64,000 nt of DNA from Croceivirga lutea (GCF_014235875.1 NZ_JACJUK010000008.1:62001-126000); one strand, 5' to 3'; numbered from the stretch's first letter, positions 26,731-37,445 are shown. Notes: generated by a model not told the origin, from the sequence alone. A program made the numbers and translations.

Positions 26731-29448
26731 TTGGGAACAAATTATAAGTTTTTTCTTTTAGCTTTGGCGAGTTTTTTCGCGCTTACATTTTCGTACGCCC
26801 AAGAAGACCAACTTAAGCCGCTACCTATAAAGCCTGTGGGTGACACCCTTGTTGCACCTTTGTTACCTAGAAACATTCTAAACGACTCTATACCAGCAGA
26901 TTCAGTTGCAACTGATTCTACAAAAAATGGTGGTGGATTTTTATTAGGCAAGATAAAATACAAGGCTAAAGACTATGTTCGAATAAATCAGAAAGAGCAA
27001 AAGATATATTTATATGATGAGGCCGAAGTTTATTACCAAGATACTGAACTTAAGGCCGGAGTCATAGTTTTAGACTATGTAAAAAATGAGGTCTATGCAG
27101 GTAGATTAAAAGATACCACCACCAATACCTACACTCAGTTACCGTATTTTAAACAAGGTACTAACGTAGTTATACCAGATTCTATTCGATTTAATTTTGA
27201 TACCCAAAAAGCGTTAATTTGGAACTCAAGAACCGAACAAAGTGCTGGTTTAGGTTCTTTTGGCAGTGATGCCATGAAAGTACTAGCCGAGGTAACAAAA
27301 AAAGAAAATGATTCTGTTTATTTCTTAAAAAATGGTAAGCTAACTACCTCTAAAGATACACTAGACCCAGATTATTATATAAAAATTAGAAAAGCCAAAT
27401 TTGTTCCTGGAAAGAAAATAATTGCGGGTTTTAGTAATATGTATTTGGTTGATGTACCCACACCTATTGCTTTACCATTTGCTTATTTTCCACTAACTAC
27501 CGGTAGAACTGGCGGATTACAATTTCCAACATTTGGTAATGACCCACAAAGAGGCTATTTTTTAAATAATTTTGGATACTATTTTCCGGTTAGTGATTAT
27601 TTAGATTTATTTGTTTCTGGTGATTTCTATACCAACGGTAGTTATGGATTTAGAACCCAATCTGTGTATACCAAACGCTATAAGTACCGGGGCAACATCA
27701 ATTTTAGATTTGAGAATTTGGTAAATAGTCAAATTGGTTTTGATGATTATTCGCGTAGCGCCATTTATAATTTACAAATAAGTCATTCACAAGATGCTAA
27801 AGCTAATCCTAATTCAAGGTTTGCGGCATCTGTAAATTTAGGAAGCAGTAATTATTATGCTCAATCAGCTAACCAAATTAATTTAGCCAATACCCAAACT
27901 AACAATTTATCTTCATCTATCTCATATTCCAAAACATTTCCAGAATATCCTTCTGTTAACTTGAGTGTATCTGCTACGCATAACCAGAATACGAACACAG
28001 AAGTAGTAAATCTGACCTTACCAACTTTACAAGGAAGTATGGAACGTATTTTTCCATTTTCAAAAAGAGAAGGAACTAAAAAAGGGGCTATTCAGAATTT
28101 AAATTTTCAGTATAGTTTAAATGCTAGAAACCAAATTACAACTACTGATTCTTTATTTCTAAAACCAGGCATGTTTGATAATGCAAGGTTTGGAGCTACA
28201 CATAGGGTACCGTTGAGCACTAACTTTAAGGTTGCTAAATATTTTAGTGTAACTATGGGCGGCAGCTATGAAGATATTTGGACGCTTCAGACATTTGAAC
28301 GAGGGGTCGAAGCCGATGATGAAAATAACCGTGAAGTGGTTTTAGATACCATAAGTGGTTTTGATAGATTTAATAGGTATAGTTTAAATGCTAGTGTAGG
28401 AACTACCTTATATGGAACATTTAATTTTGGAGAAGACAAAAAAATTCAGTCTATAAGACACGTTATTAGACCTTCTATTGGATGGGGTTACACTCCATCT
28501 TTTGAACAGTTTTACACCACCTATACAGATAATGACGGTGAAGAGGTTTTATATAGTAGATTTGAAGGCACTTTAAACGGTACTCCTAGTTTAAACAAAT
28601 CTAATTCTGTTTCGTTCTCTGTTCAAAACACACTCGAAGCAAAAGTTAGAGATAAAGATTCCACAGCGTTTGAGCCGAAGAAAATTTCTATTTTAAACAA
28701 CTTAAATTTTTCAGCTAACTACAATTTTGAAGCAGATTCTTTAAAACTTTCTCCTGTTAATTTTAATGGTGCCACCGCGCTATTTGATAAAAAATTATCC
28801 ATAAATTTCTCTGGAAGTATGGATCCCTATGCTATTGATAATAATGGAACCAGAATAAATACTTTGAATATTAAAAATGGTGGTAGTCTTTTTCGCTTAA
28901 CTAGAGCAAGTATCAACTTAGGGTATTCCATTGATAGTGATTTTTTTAAACGCGATAAAGAAAAAACAGATTACGAAGAACAGGACCAAGATGAACTTTA
29001 CAGAGCTCAAAGTGGTGGTAGAACTGATGATTTATTTGGTTTTGCAATGGATACAGGGCCAGCTCAACGAGATGGTAAAGATGGAGATGTTGAAAACCCT
29101 GTTTACGGCACAAAAATACCTTGGGATATACGCATAGCATTTAATAGCAGCTACAACAATAGTAATAGACAAAGTGAATTCACGACAGCCTCACTTATGT
29201 TCTCTGGCAATGTAGAACTTTCACCACGTTGGGGCGTGCGTTACTCTTCTGGTTATGACTTTAAAAATAAAGGTTTTACCCTAACCCAACTCGGGTTCAC
29301 AAGAAACTTAAAAAGTTTTGATTTACGCTTTAATTGGGTACCTTTTGGAAGAAATCAACGTTGGGATTTTTACATAGGTATAAGTAGTTCTTTGTTGAGC
29401 GATTTAAAGTGGGAAAGTCGCAGTCAACGTAGATTAGGTAATAGATAG
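26731..29448 (+). CDS. lptD: LptD-type LPS-assembly outer-membrane protein
   Basis: 905-residue outer-membrane beta-barrel that inserts lipopolysaccharide into the outer leaflet. The start codon is TTG; it yields a proper signal peptide (GTNYKFFLLALASFFALTFSYA) and no in-frame ATG lies between it and the divergent amidase. Residues about 70-230 correspond to the OstA/LptA-like N-terminal slide domain (QKEQKIYLYDEAEVYYQDTE). The PLTTGRTGGLQFPTFG segment marks the beginning of the barrel, as in Bacteroidetes LptD homologues. The rest alternates Asn/Ser/Phe-rich strands. It is followed by ridA ten bases downstream. Confidence 0.88.
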   Translation: MGTNYKFFLLALASFFALTFSYAQEDQLKPLPIKPVGDTLVAPLLPRNILNDSIPADSVATDSTKNGGGFLLGKIKYKAKDYVRINQKEQKIYLYDEAEVYYQDTELKAGVIVLDYVKNEVYAGRLKDTTTNTYTQLPYFKQGTNVVIPDSIRFNFDTQKALIWNSRTEQSAGLGSFGSDAMKVLAEVTKKENDSVYFLKNGKLTTSKDTLDPDYYIKIRKAKFVPGKKIIAGFSNMYLVDVPTPIALPFAYFPLTTGRTGGLQFPTFGNDPQRGYFLNNFGYYFPVSDYLDLFVSGDFYTNGSYGFRTQSVYTKRYKYRGNINFRFENLVNSQIGFDDYSRSAIYNLQISHSQDAKANPNSRFAASVNLGSSNYYAQSANQINLANTQTNNLSSSISYSKTFPEYPSVNLSVSATHNQNTNTEVVNLTLPTLQGSMERIFPFSKREGTKKGAIQNLNFQYSLNARNQITTTDSLFLKPGMFDNARFGATHRVPLSTNFKVAKYFSVTMGGSYEDIWTLQTFERGVEADDENNREVVLDTISGFDRFNRYSLNASVGTTLYGTFNFGEDKKIQSIRHVIRPSIGWGYTPSFEQFYTTYTDNDGEEVLYSRFEGTLNGTPSLNKSNSVSFSVQNTLEAKVRDKDSTAFEPKKISILNNLNFSANYNFEADSLKLSPVNFNGATALFDKKLSINFSGSMDPYAIDNNGTRINTLNIKNGGSLFRLTRASINLGYSIDSDFFKRDKEKTDYEEQDQDELYRAQSGGRTDDLFGFAMDTGPAQRDGKDGDVENPVYGTKIPWDIRIAFNSSYNNSNRQSEFTTASLMFSGNVELSPRWGVRYSSGYDFKNKGFTLTQLGFTRNLKSFDLRFNWVPFGRNQRWDFYIGISSSLLSDLKWESRSQRRLGNR

Positions 29449-29458
29449 CATTATTGAA

Positions 29459-29839
29459 ATGAAAAAAATAATAAATACTGATAAGGCGCCTGCTCCAATA
29501 GGTCCTTATAATCAAGCTGTTTTAATTAAAGATACGTTATATATTTCTGGACAAATACCAATTGATCCTGCCACCAGAAAGTTGATTGAAGGTGATATTA
29601 AAGCTGAAACCAAGCAATGTCTAGAAAACCTCAAAGCTATATTAGAAGCAGCTGATTTAAACTTTGAGCATGTTGTAAAATCGAGCATTTTTGTAAAAGA
29701 CATGCATCAATTCGCGCTTATAAATGAAGTGTATGGTTCTTATTTTAATGCTGACACTGCTCCAGCTCGTGAAACTGTAGAGGTTGCGAACTTACCAAAA
29801 TTTGTGAACGTAGAAATAGCTATGATTGCCGTAAAATAA
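29459..29839 (+). CDS. ridA: RidA family enamine/imine deaminase
   Basis: 126-residue cytoplasmic protein of the YjgF/YER057c family, hydrolysing reactive enamines such as 2-aminoacrylate. It shows DKAPAPIGPYNQAVLI at the N-terminus, LYISGQIPIDP, and the catalytic arginine in APARETVEVANLPK. Length matches the roughly 128-residue family norm. It follows lptD closely and probably shares its transcript. A strong hairpin follows the stop. Confidence 0.95.
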   Translation: MKKIINTDKAPAPIGPYNQAVLIKDTLYISGQIPIDPATRKLIEGDIKAETKQCLENLKAILEAADLNFEHVVKSSIFVKDMHQFALINEVYGSYFNADTAPARETVEVANLPKFVNVEIAMIAVK

Positions 29840-29856
29840 CGCAAACAAAAACAGCA

Positions 29857-29886
29857 AAGGAAGACCTTTTATTAAAGGTTTTCTTT
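29857..29886. terminator. Bidirectional terminator hairpin between ridA and the BadF-type kinase
   Basis: A stem of about 13 bp including G-U pairs (AAAGGAAGACCTTT / AAAGGTTTTCTTT) with a TATT loop lies between two convergent genes. It overlaps the last codons of the kinase gene. It has T-rich flanks on the plus side and A-rich flanks on the other, as expected for termination from either direction. Confidence 0.65.
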
Positions 29887-30723
29887 ATGAAATTCAACTA
29901 AACCTTCTATTGGTCTTTGTCGAATTACACCTAGTACTAAGTCGTTATTTTCAATAACTGTAGTTAACTCTTCTCTTAAGTAATGAGCTATACTACCCAC
30001 AAAATGAACTGGTACTTTAGTAGCCAACTCAAATTGCATAATGTAATTATTAACAAACTGTTGAAATCCTTTTTGGATAACCCCCTTGCAATAAGGATGC
30101 TCTTTGTTTTCAATCATAAAACGAGCAAAAGTTGCTAGGTAAGTGTTTGGATTAGGTTGCTTATATAAATGCTCTTTAATGTTGTCAGCTTCAAGATTGT
30201 ATTCTTTACTAAATTTAATTCCTAAATCTTGAGGCATTTTATGAAAGTAATAATCGCGTAGTAATTTTCTTCCAAAGAAATTACCACTTCCATCATCCAT
30301 TAAAATATAACCTAGTGAAGTTACTTTCTGAAAAAGCTGGTGCCCATCATAATAGCTACAGTTAGAACCTGTACCTAAAATACAAACAATACCTTGCTTG
30401 CCAATAGTTGTAGTTGAATAAATGGCAGCATAAGTATCTTCTCTAACATCAACTTTTGCGTTCGGAAAAAATTCTTTAAAAATCTCTCCTAAAAATCGTT
30501 TCATACGGTCAGTACCACAACCTGCTCCATAGAAAAAAAGCTGTTTTACTTCTTCTTTTCGTTTAGAAATATCAAAGTTATTTGCCAAACGGTCTTCAAT
30601 AACTTCTCTGGTTAATACTTCTGGACTTAACCCAAGAGTTTGGGTATTAAATAATTTTTCTCCGTTGTCATCTAAAGCAATCCAATCTGCTTTAGTGGCA
30701 CCACTATCAACGATTAATATCAT
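29872..30723 (-). CDS. BadF/BadG-type sugar kinase (N-acetylglucosamine-kinase-like)
   Basis: 283-residue ASKHA-fold kinase. The phosphate-1 loop is MILIVDSGATKADWIAL, the second phosphate loop is CILGTGSNCSYYDG, and LMDDGSGNFFGRKLL is typical of eukaryotic-type GlcNAc kinases and their Bacteroidetes homologues. It probably phosphorylates GlcNAc or another amino sugar, possibly from wall recycling (inference). It lies behind pfkA-gap in the same direction, but a strong hairpin sits 12 bases before its start, so expression may depend on readthrough. Confidence 0.85.
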   Translation of the reverse strand: MILIVDSGATKADWIALDDNGEKLFNTQTLGLSPEVLTREVIEDRLANNFDISKRKEEVKQLFFYGAGCGTDRMKRFLGEIFKEFFPNAKVDVREDTYAAIYSTTTIGKQGIVCILGTGSNCSYYDGHQLFQKVTSLGYILMDDGSGNFFGRKLLRDYYFHKMPQDLGIKFSKEYNLEADNIKEHLYKQPNPNTYLATFARFMIENKEHPYCKGVIQKGFQQFVNNYIMQFELATKVPVHFVGSIAHYLREELTTVIENNDLVLGVIRQRPIEGLVEFHKENL

Positions 30724-30735
30724 ACTTAAAAATAA

Positions 30736-30779
30736 ATATTCCTGAAATTAAGGAATAATAACCTTAGTTTCAGGAATAT
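30736..30779 (-). terminator. Strong 18-bp stem-loop between gap and the BadF-type kinase
   Basis: The left arm starts ATATTCCTGAAA and the right arm ends TTTCAGGAATAT. With inner pairs TTAAGG/CCTTA the stem reaches 18 bp, with one wobble or mismatch position and an 8-nt loop. It begins 13 bases after the gap stop and is followed on the minus strand by a broken T-rich run (TTTATTTTTAAG), consistent with termination or attenuation. Confidence 0.7.
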
Positions 30780-30792
30780 ATTGTACTTGAAT

Positions 30793-31806
<1,014 letters not shown>

Positions 31807-31813
31807 TTAATTT

Positions 31814-32800
31814 TTAAATTGTCATTATATCAGAAACTTTAAGCAGCTCCATATCAATTTCTGTATGAGCTTTAATAGCTTCTGCTAATGGAGTTAATAT
31901 TAGTTTATTGTCTTTAACACCAACCATGCAGTTAGATTTACCTTCTAGCAGAGAATCTACAGCTTTTACACCCATTCTACTTGCCAAAACTCTATCAAAA
32001 CATGTTGGATTTCCGCCACGTTGCATGTGACCTAAAACTGATACTCTTACATCATAAATAGGTAAATGTTCTTCTACGTATTCTTTTAATTCAAATACAT
32101 TCTTACCTGTTTTATCACCTTCAGCAACTATTACAATACTTGAAGATTTACCAGATTTTTTACTTCTTTTTAAGGAATCTAAAAGCCGTTCAAGACCTAA
32201 ATTTTGTTCTGGTATTAAAATTTCTTCCGCACCAGCGCCAACACCCGCATTTAAAGCAATATGCCCAACATCTCTACCCATAACCTCAACAAAAAATAAA
32301 CGGTTATGAGAACTAGCGGTATCTCTAATTTTATCAATAGCATCTACTACAGTATTAATTGCAGTATCAAAACCAATAGTATAGGATGTTCCTAAAATGT
32401 CATTATCAATAGTACCTGGAATACCAATTACTGGGAAATTAAATTCTTCAGTGAATTTTACTGCCCCGGTAAAACTACCATTACCACCAATTACCACAAA
32501 AGCATCAACTCCTTCTTTTTTTAATTGTTCGTAAGCTCTTTTTCTACCTTCTGGTTCTCTAAATTCTTCGCAACGTGCTGATTTTAAAATAGTACCACCT
32601 TTATTAATGATATTATTTACGCTCCTTGCATTCATTTGTTTGAAGTCACCTTCAATCATTCCTTGGTAGCCACGATAAATGGCCACACAATCAATTTTAT
32701 TAAAGGCAGATGCACGAACAACAGAACGTATAGCAGCATTCATTCCTGGAGAATCTCCACCTGATGTAAAAACTGCAATTTTTTTGATTTGTTGGGTCAT
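31814..32800 (-). CDS. pfkA: 6-phosphofructokinase
   Basis: 328-residue PfkA-type enzyme phosphorylating fructose-6-phosphate. TSGGDSPGMNAAIRSVVRA, the catalytic PGTIDNDILGT (Asp132), VEVMGRDVGH and LGHMQRGGNP are all present. Gly108 and Gly129 are those expected of ATP-dependent and not PPi-dependent enzymes. Residue 107 is Asn in GGNGS, whereas the family has Asp (E. coli Asp103), which helps position Mg-ATP. It is the first gene of a pfkA-gap pair, so two consecutive glycolytic genes are co-expressed. Confidence 0.95.
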   Translation of the reverse strand: MTQQIKKIAVFTSGGDSPGMNAAIRSVVRASAFNKIDCVAIYRGYQGMIEGDFKQMNARSVNNIINKGGTILKSARCEEFREPEGRKRAYEQLKKEGVDAFVVIGGNGSFTGAVKFTEEFNFPVIGIPGTIDNDILGTSYTIGFDTAINTVVDAIDKIRDTASSHNRLFFVEVMGRDVGHIALNAGVGAGAEEILIPEQNLGLERLLDSLKRSKKSGKSSSIVIVAEGDKTGKNVFELKEYVEEHLPIYDVRVSVLGHMQRGGNPTCFDRVLASRMGVKAVDSLLEGKSNCMVGVKDNKLILTPLAEAIKAHTEIDMELLKVSDIMTI

Positions 32801-32828
32801 ATGTTGAAAAAACGAAAAGCGAATGTAC

Positions 32829-32836
32829 CAAATGTA
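32829..32836 (-). promoter_or_regulatory. Candidate -7 box of pfkA-gap
   Basis: TACATTTG on the minus strand matches TAnnTTTG, 28 bases ahead of the pfkA start in the 125-bp gap behind tamB. A clear -33 element is not visible. Confidence 0.4.
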
Positions 32837-32925
32837 ACTACAAAATAAAAGTCTTAAACCATTGGTTAAAAATCTACAACGATTTCGAAAGAATTTTTTA
32901 ATGATTTGTTAGGATTAAAATCAAA

Positions 32926-35900
32926 TTATTGCTGACTGCTTGAGGTTTTGCTGTAAAATTGAATTAGGCTGTCTTTGCCCATAACTGCATTAGCTTTCAG
33001 CTCTTCTTCTCTTACCTCTTTTTGTTTGTTTTTTTTGCCAAATAGTTGCTGCAACAAACCTCTAAAACTATTAAAATCTACTTGGTACGATAAACCAACA
33101 CCTTGAGTATATCCTTGTCTTTCACTCAAAAACTGTCGTATTTGATTTTGTCTATTAAATATTTTGGCACTTAAAGTACCTTCATCATTAAGAATAACTT
33201 GTACCTCAACATCACCTGCCACAACGGTTTCAGAAACGCCACCTACTGGAACACCTACTTTACCATTCACAAGAACCCTGTCAGATAATTGGGTAGACAC
33301 GGTTACTCCCAATCTATTTTCTGTTGATAAATCGGTAGCTAAATCTGTATAGCCTTGCTCATAAGACAAGCCAAAATTTAGCTTGTCGTTTTCTCCTGTA
33401 AGTACAGAATTTAAAAGTCCGGAAGCTGTCTGTATCAAATTACCCGTAACCGCTTGCTGATTTAATCCTGAAGATTCATCAACAAAAGTACCTTGAGCTA
33501 AAAGGTAAAATGCATTATTACTTTTAATTGTAGGGTCTTGTAAACGATATTCCAATTCGGATTTTACAACAGAACTTGTGCCAGGGAAATCAATATCAAA
33601 TTCAATATTAGGACTTTCTAATTCACCATCTAACCGCACAACAACTTCGGTAGGTATTCTACTTTGATACCCCGGATTATCTAACAAAGGAGCCGGATTA
33701 GCATTGAGTGCATATACCGCTTCTAGGTTGAGTTGTGCATCTAAGGGTTCTCCATCCCAAATAATTTCACCTCCAGGTCTAACGGTAAAGGTTTTATCTA
33801 TTACACCAGCACGTTTAAAATTGTATTGCCCAGTAACAACAACAAACTGACCGTACATATTAAATTTTCCATTGGTATTAATTTCCATAAGAAGCAAGCC
33901 TTCACCTGTACCTTTTAAAGAACTGCCAGACTGCTGGTCAATTACAATTTGAACTTCTGCTTCTGGGGTTACATCCAAATCAAAAAACAATTCTAATCCT
34001 TCATAATTGTCTAAAACACGCTCTTCTTCAAAAGATTCAACCTCATTTTTATTTATAAAATTTATAAACGAATAATCACCAACACTGGTTAAATCGCTCA
34101 ACGGAATTTTTAGAGAAGTACCCTCTGCTGTAGCACCCTCAAAATCGATGTTTAAGGCATTAACCGTTCCATAAATTGCTCCTTTTCCAGATACATATCC
34201 CGTACCATAATACAGTACTTCTTCTTCAAACTCTGTATCTAAGATTAAGAATCTACCTTGATTAGCATCAACATTTAAATCAAAGGTCCAATCATCAAAC
34301 TCAGTATGCGAGATTGAGCCGTCTAAAACCGCCGTAGTTTGGCTTTTAGTATCTGTTAACCCTATTTGTTCAAACAAGAATGTTTGCCCAAAAAGACGAA
34401 TTCTAGACAAAGGCGAAAAATCATAATCTACATTCAAATAAGGTATACCCAAACCTCCATTGTTCATTGTTAAAGAACCATTTATTTCAGGATTTCGAGC
34501 ATTACCCGTTATTCTAGCACTTCCGCTAAGTAAGCCTCGAATATTAGATATGATTTCTTCTCCAAGCGGTGCTAATGGTTCTAACGAAAAATCTTCAAAA
34601 GTTGCTAATAAATCAAGGGTTGTTTCTGTGTCAGAATCAAATATTTTACCAGACATACCAAAGCGTTCTTGACCTTGATAGTTTAACCACATATTGGCAT
34701 TATATTCGGTTAAATCATCATTACCAAAAATCATCATTTCAACATCACCTAGAATTAAATTATTAACTGAAAAGTTGGTAATTTCTAGACTAGAAGATGG
34801 TAAATATTGCCCGTCTTTTTGTAATACATTTAAAATACCATCAACCTTACCATCTAACTTAAGACTATCAATTTCTGGTGTTACTTTATTTAACGATACT
34901 AAATCAAACTCTAACTTTAAATCTTTGTAAGTAGAATCAACAATATCTCCACTTAGTTTAATACGCTCGTTATTGAGATTATCCATAACAACCTCTTTGA
35001 TTGAAAGACTGTCAAAGCTTGGATTAATAATTAGTTTATTCTGTTGGTTGTTAGATTGGTTTAATAACCACGTATTGCCTTTAAAACTAACATCAGAAGG
35101 TTTTAATCCAATAACCGAGTTTCTTTTTTCATCAAATGTGTGGTAAAAATTTAAATTGTATTCATCATTATATTTACTTCCACCCTTGAACTCGGTTCTA
35201 AAAAAGAGGGTATCCTTTATTGTGGTATTAATGAGATTAAAATCTTTGACATCATAATACACAGTCTTCATATCTTCTACAGATAAAAAAGTATTAAAGA
35301 GCGGGTTTTTATTGTCAATTTGAAGCTCAACTCCTTTTAAATTATTCTCTAAGGCATCTATTTCTGGTGATTGAAAAGTAAGTTTAAAATCTTGTTCATC
35401 TGAAACTATTTTTCCTCTGATAAAAGTCTCTGGACCAAAACTTACCTCAGGAAAAAATATACCTACAATTTTATTGTAAATCTTAAAATTAAACGAAATG
35501 TTTTGCCCAGATGAAATCTCAAAAGGTTGGTAATTGGTGTATATACTACCCACAGAATTTTGTACTAATTTGTCTAGCTCACCAATTTTAAATCTACCTC
35601 TCATATAACCGGTTATAATATCTGGAGAGTTTATAGTAACATCTCTAATAGAATCACCTTGAAAAGAAGAAGTAATTTTAAAATCTTCAAAAAAGTAAAC
35701 ATCATTTTTATTTTGATAAGCGGTATCTGTAAAGTCTATTTCACCACTTATATTGTCAAGGCTATTGCCCGTAATATCCATTTTAACATTACCTCTAAAA
35801 ATAGAAATGCTGTCATTAATAAAATTCATTTTTTTAAAGTCTGCGTAGTCTACATCGGCAATAAAATTGAATTCGTTATTAGTTTCGCTAAAATTAGCTA

Positions 35901-37365
35901 AGCCCCTAAAATCTAAACGTAAATTTCTATCGTTAACTAAAAGATTACCATCAAACAATTGATTTTGTAAAATACCAGAAACTTTAATGTTAGTGTACTC
36001 ATAACCGTTAAACTCAAGATAAGAAATATCACCAATTGCTTGCGTATTTAAATACTCTGCTAAAAAGCCCCTACCTTCAACATTGAGGTTTAACGATGTT
36101 TTTCCAAATTTTGGATTTTCAACAAACGTTCCTAAATCAAATTCATCTAGTGTTATTTGACCTATGTATGAAGCATCTTCTAGAACGTTCATATTAGTCA
36201 TTTGTAAATCTGTAAAACCGTCTCCAAGAGCAGTAGCTATATTTATTTGGGCATCTAAAGAAGTTTCTGTTACCTCAGCATTACCACGTATAGAAAACTG
36301 ACCCAATTTTTTTAAAGATGCTGGTATGCGTTCTCCTAAAATATTGGGCATTAAGGAACGCAATTCGTAATAGCTAGAAGTTACTTTTTGCATGTCACCA
36401 TTCATTATAAATGGTGCTTCTTCAGAGAACATATTAGAAAAGGTAAAGGTGCCTTTTACTTTTGTAATCTCAGAATCTAGGTCAAGATTAGTGGCTTTTA
36501 AATTGTTTAAATAACCAGAAAGCTCTCCTTTAAAACTAACATTTTTATCAGCCCCAAATTGGTTATAAAACAGATTAATATCATTAAAAGATATGGTTGA
36601 TTCTGAAAAATTACCTCTAATTTCAACGGCATTCAAAAAATCTTTAAAATCTTCTCTGTTATATCTAAATGCTAATTTTCCATTTAAATTGGAATTTGGC
36701 GTTTCAATAATCAAATTATTAAAACGCATTAATTTTTTAGTATAGGTAAAACTCGTTGAGAGGTGATTTAACTGTAATCCTCGAAAATTGTCAAAATTTA
36801 AATCGGTAATGTTCAATTTAACCTGACTACCAAAAATTATAAAGTTATCTGCATTAATATTCAGTTTAGGAAAATCTAATATACTTGGTTCAGCTAAGTT
36901 TTCATCTATCAACTGAAATCTAGAATCAATGATTTCAATTTGAGAAGATGACATATAGAAAGGCGGTTTTAAAGGGTCTCGCTGTTGACCATCATCTAAC
37001 TTTTCAATAAAAACGTCTAGATTGGTTAACTGCGCTCCTTCATAGGTTTTCATATTCATTTGAAGACCATACAATTCAAACGCTCCAAACTCTAAATGAC
37101 TACCGTCTATCATGTTTCTAAGGTTTAAAACAGATGTATTTACTTTTTCTACGAATAGCAACGTGTCTGCTTTATAATCCTCAACATAAAGGTCTTTTAT
37201 CGATGTATTGAAATTAAATGGCGAAAATTGAATTCTACCAATATTGATATTAGTGCCAAACTGTTCGTTAATAGAATTTGTGGCGTACCTTGCCATTTTA
37301 GTTTGTACCGCAGGAAGAGAAAATAGCAAAGTAATCAAGACGAAAATCAGAATGATTAACATCAA
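32926..37365 (-). CDS. TamB-like translocation/assembly protein
   Basis: 1479-residue AsmA-superfamily protein. It has one N-terminal membrane anchor (LIILIFVLITLLFSLPAVQTK), a long run of short beta strands, and a C-terminal DUF490/TamB domain with FGLSYEQGYTDLATDLS and VLVNGKVGVPVGG. Such proteins form a periplasm-spanning hydrophobic groove used for phospholipid transport or outer-membrane protein insertion. The start is uncertain: TTG at 37365 or ATG at 37362. An in-frame basic stretch (LPIKKLRKIVIRVL) lies just upstream, directly after a TAG stop, and would fit a membrane anchor but offers only ATC, ATA or ATT as initiators. It is divergent from tsaD. Confidence 0.9.
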   Translation of the reverse strand: MMLIILIFVLITLLFSLPAVQTKMARYATNSINEQFGTNINIGRIQFSPFNFNTSIKDLYVEDYKADTLLFVEKVNTSVLNLRNMIDGSHLEFGAFELYGLQMNMKTYEGAQLTNLDVFIEKLDDGQQRDPLKPPFYMSSSQIEIIDSRFQLIDENLAEPSILDFPKLNINADNFIIFGSQVKLNITDLNFDNFRGLQLNHLSTSFTYTKKLMRFNNLIIETPNSNLNGKLAFRYNREDFKDFLNAVEIRGNFSESTISFNDINLFYNQFGADKNVSFKGELSGYLNNLKATNLDLDSEITKVKGTFTFSNMFSEEAPFIMNGDMQKVTSSYYELRSLMPNILGERIPASLKKLGQFSIRGNAEVTETSLDAQINIATALGDGFTDLQMTNMNVLEDASYIGQITLDEFDLGTFVENPKFGKTSLNLNVEGRGFLAEYLNTQAIGDISYLEFNGYEYTNIKVSGILQNQLFDGNLLVNDRNLRLDFRGLANFSETNNEFNFIADVDYADFKKMNFINDSISIFRGNVKMDITGNSLDNISGEIDFTDTAYQNKNDVYFFEDFKITSSFQGDSIRDVTINSPDIITGYMRGRFKIGELDKLVQNSVGSIYTNYQPFEISSGQNISFNFKIYNKIVGIFFPEVSFGPETFIRGKIVSDEQDFKLTFQSPEIDALENNLKGVELQIDNKNPLFNTFLSVEDMKTVYYDVKDFNLINTTIKDTLFFRTEFKGGSKYNDEYNLNFYHTFDEKRNSVIGLKPSDVSFKGNTWLLNQSNNQQNKLIINPSFDSLSIKEVVMDNLNNERIKLSGDIVDSTYKDLKLEFDLVSLNKVTPEIDSLKLDGKVDGILNVLQKDGQYLPSSSLEITNFSVNNLILGDVEMMIFGNDDLTEYNANMWLNYQGQERFGMSGKIFDSDTETTLDLLATFEDFSLEPLAPLGEEIISNIRGLLSGSARITGNARNPEINGSLTMNNGGLGIPYLNVDYDFSPLSRIRLFGQTFLFEQIGLTDTKSQTTAVLDGSISHTEFDDWTFDLNVDANQGRFLILDTEFEEEVLYYGTGYVSGKGAIYGTVNALNIDFEGATAEGTSLKIPLSDLTSVGDYSFINFINKNEVESFEEERVLDNYEGLELFFDLDVTPEAEVQIVIDQQSGSSLKGTGEGLLLMEINTNGKFNMYGQFVVVTGQYNFKRAGVIDKTFTVRPGGEIIWDGEPLDAQLNLEAVYALNANPAPLLDNPGYQSRIPTEVVVRLDGELESPNIEFDIDFPGTSSVVKSELEYRLQDPTIKSNNAFYLLAQGTFVDESSGLNQQAVTGNLIQTASGLLNSVLTGENDKLNFGLSYEQGYTDLATDLSTENRLGVTVSTQLSDRVLVNGKVGVPVGGVSETVVAGDVEVQVILNDEGTLSAKIFNRQNQIRQFLSERQGYTQGVGLSYQVDFNSFRGLLQQLFGKKNKQKEVREEELKANAVMGKDSLIQFYSKTSSSQQ

Positions 37366-37412
37366 AACACGAATTACTATTTTACGGAGTTTTTTGATAG
37401 GAAGCTAACTTT

Positions 37413-37420
37413 TATTTTTG
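37413..37420 (+). promoter_or_regulatory. Candidate -7 box of the tsaD operon
   Basis: TATTTTTG, a full match to TAnnTTTG, 25 bases before the tsaD ATG, with a TTTG 16 bases upstream (37393-37396) as a possible -33 element. Spacing is slightly short. Confidence 0.45.
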
Positions 37421-37445
37421 TGGGACAATTTTTGTTCCAAACTCA

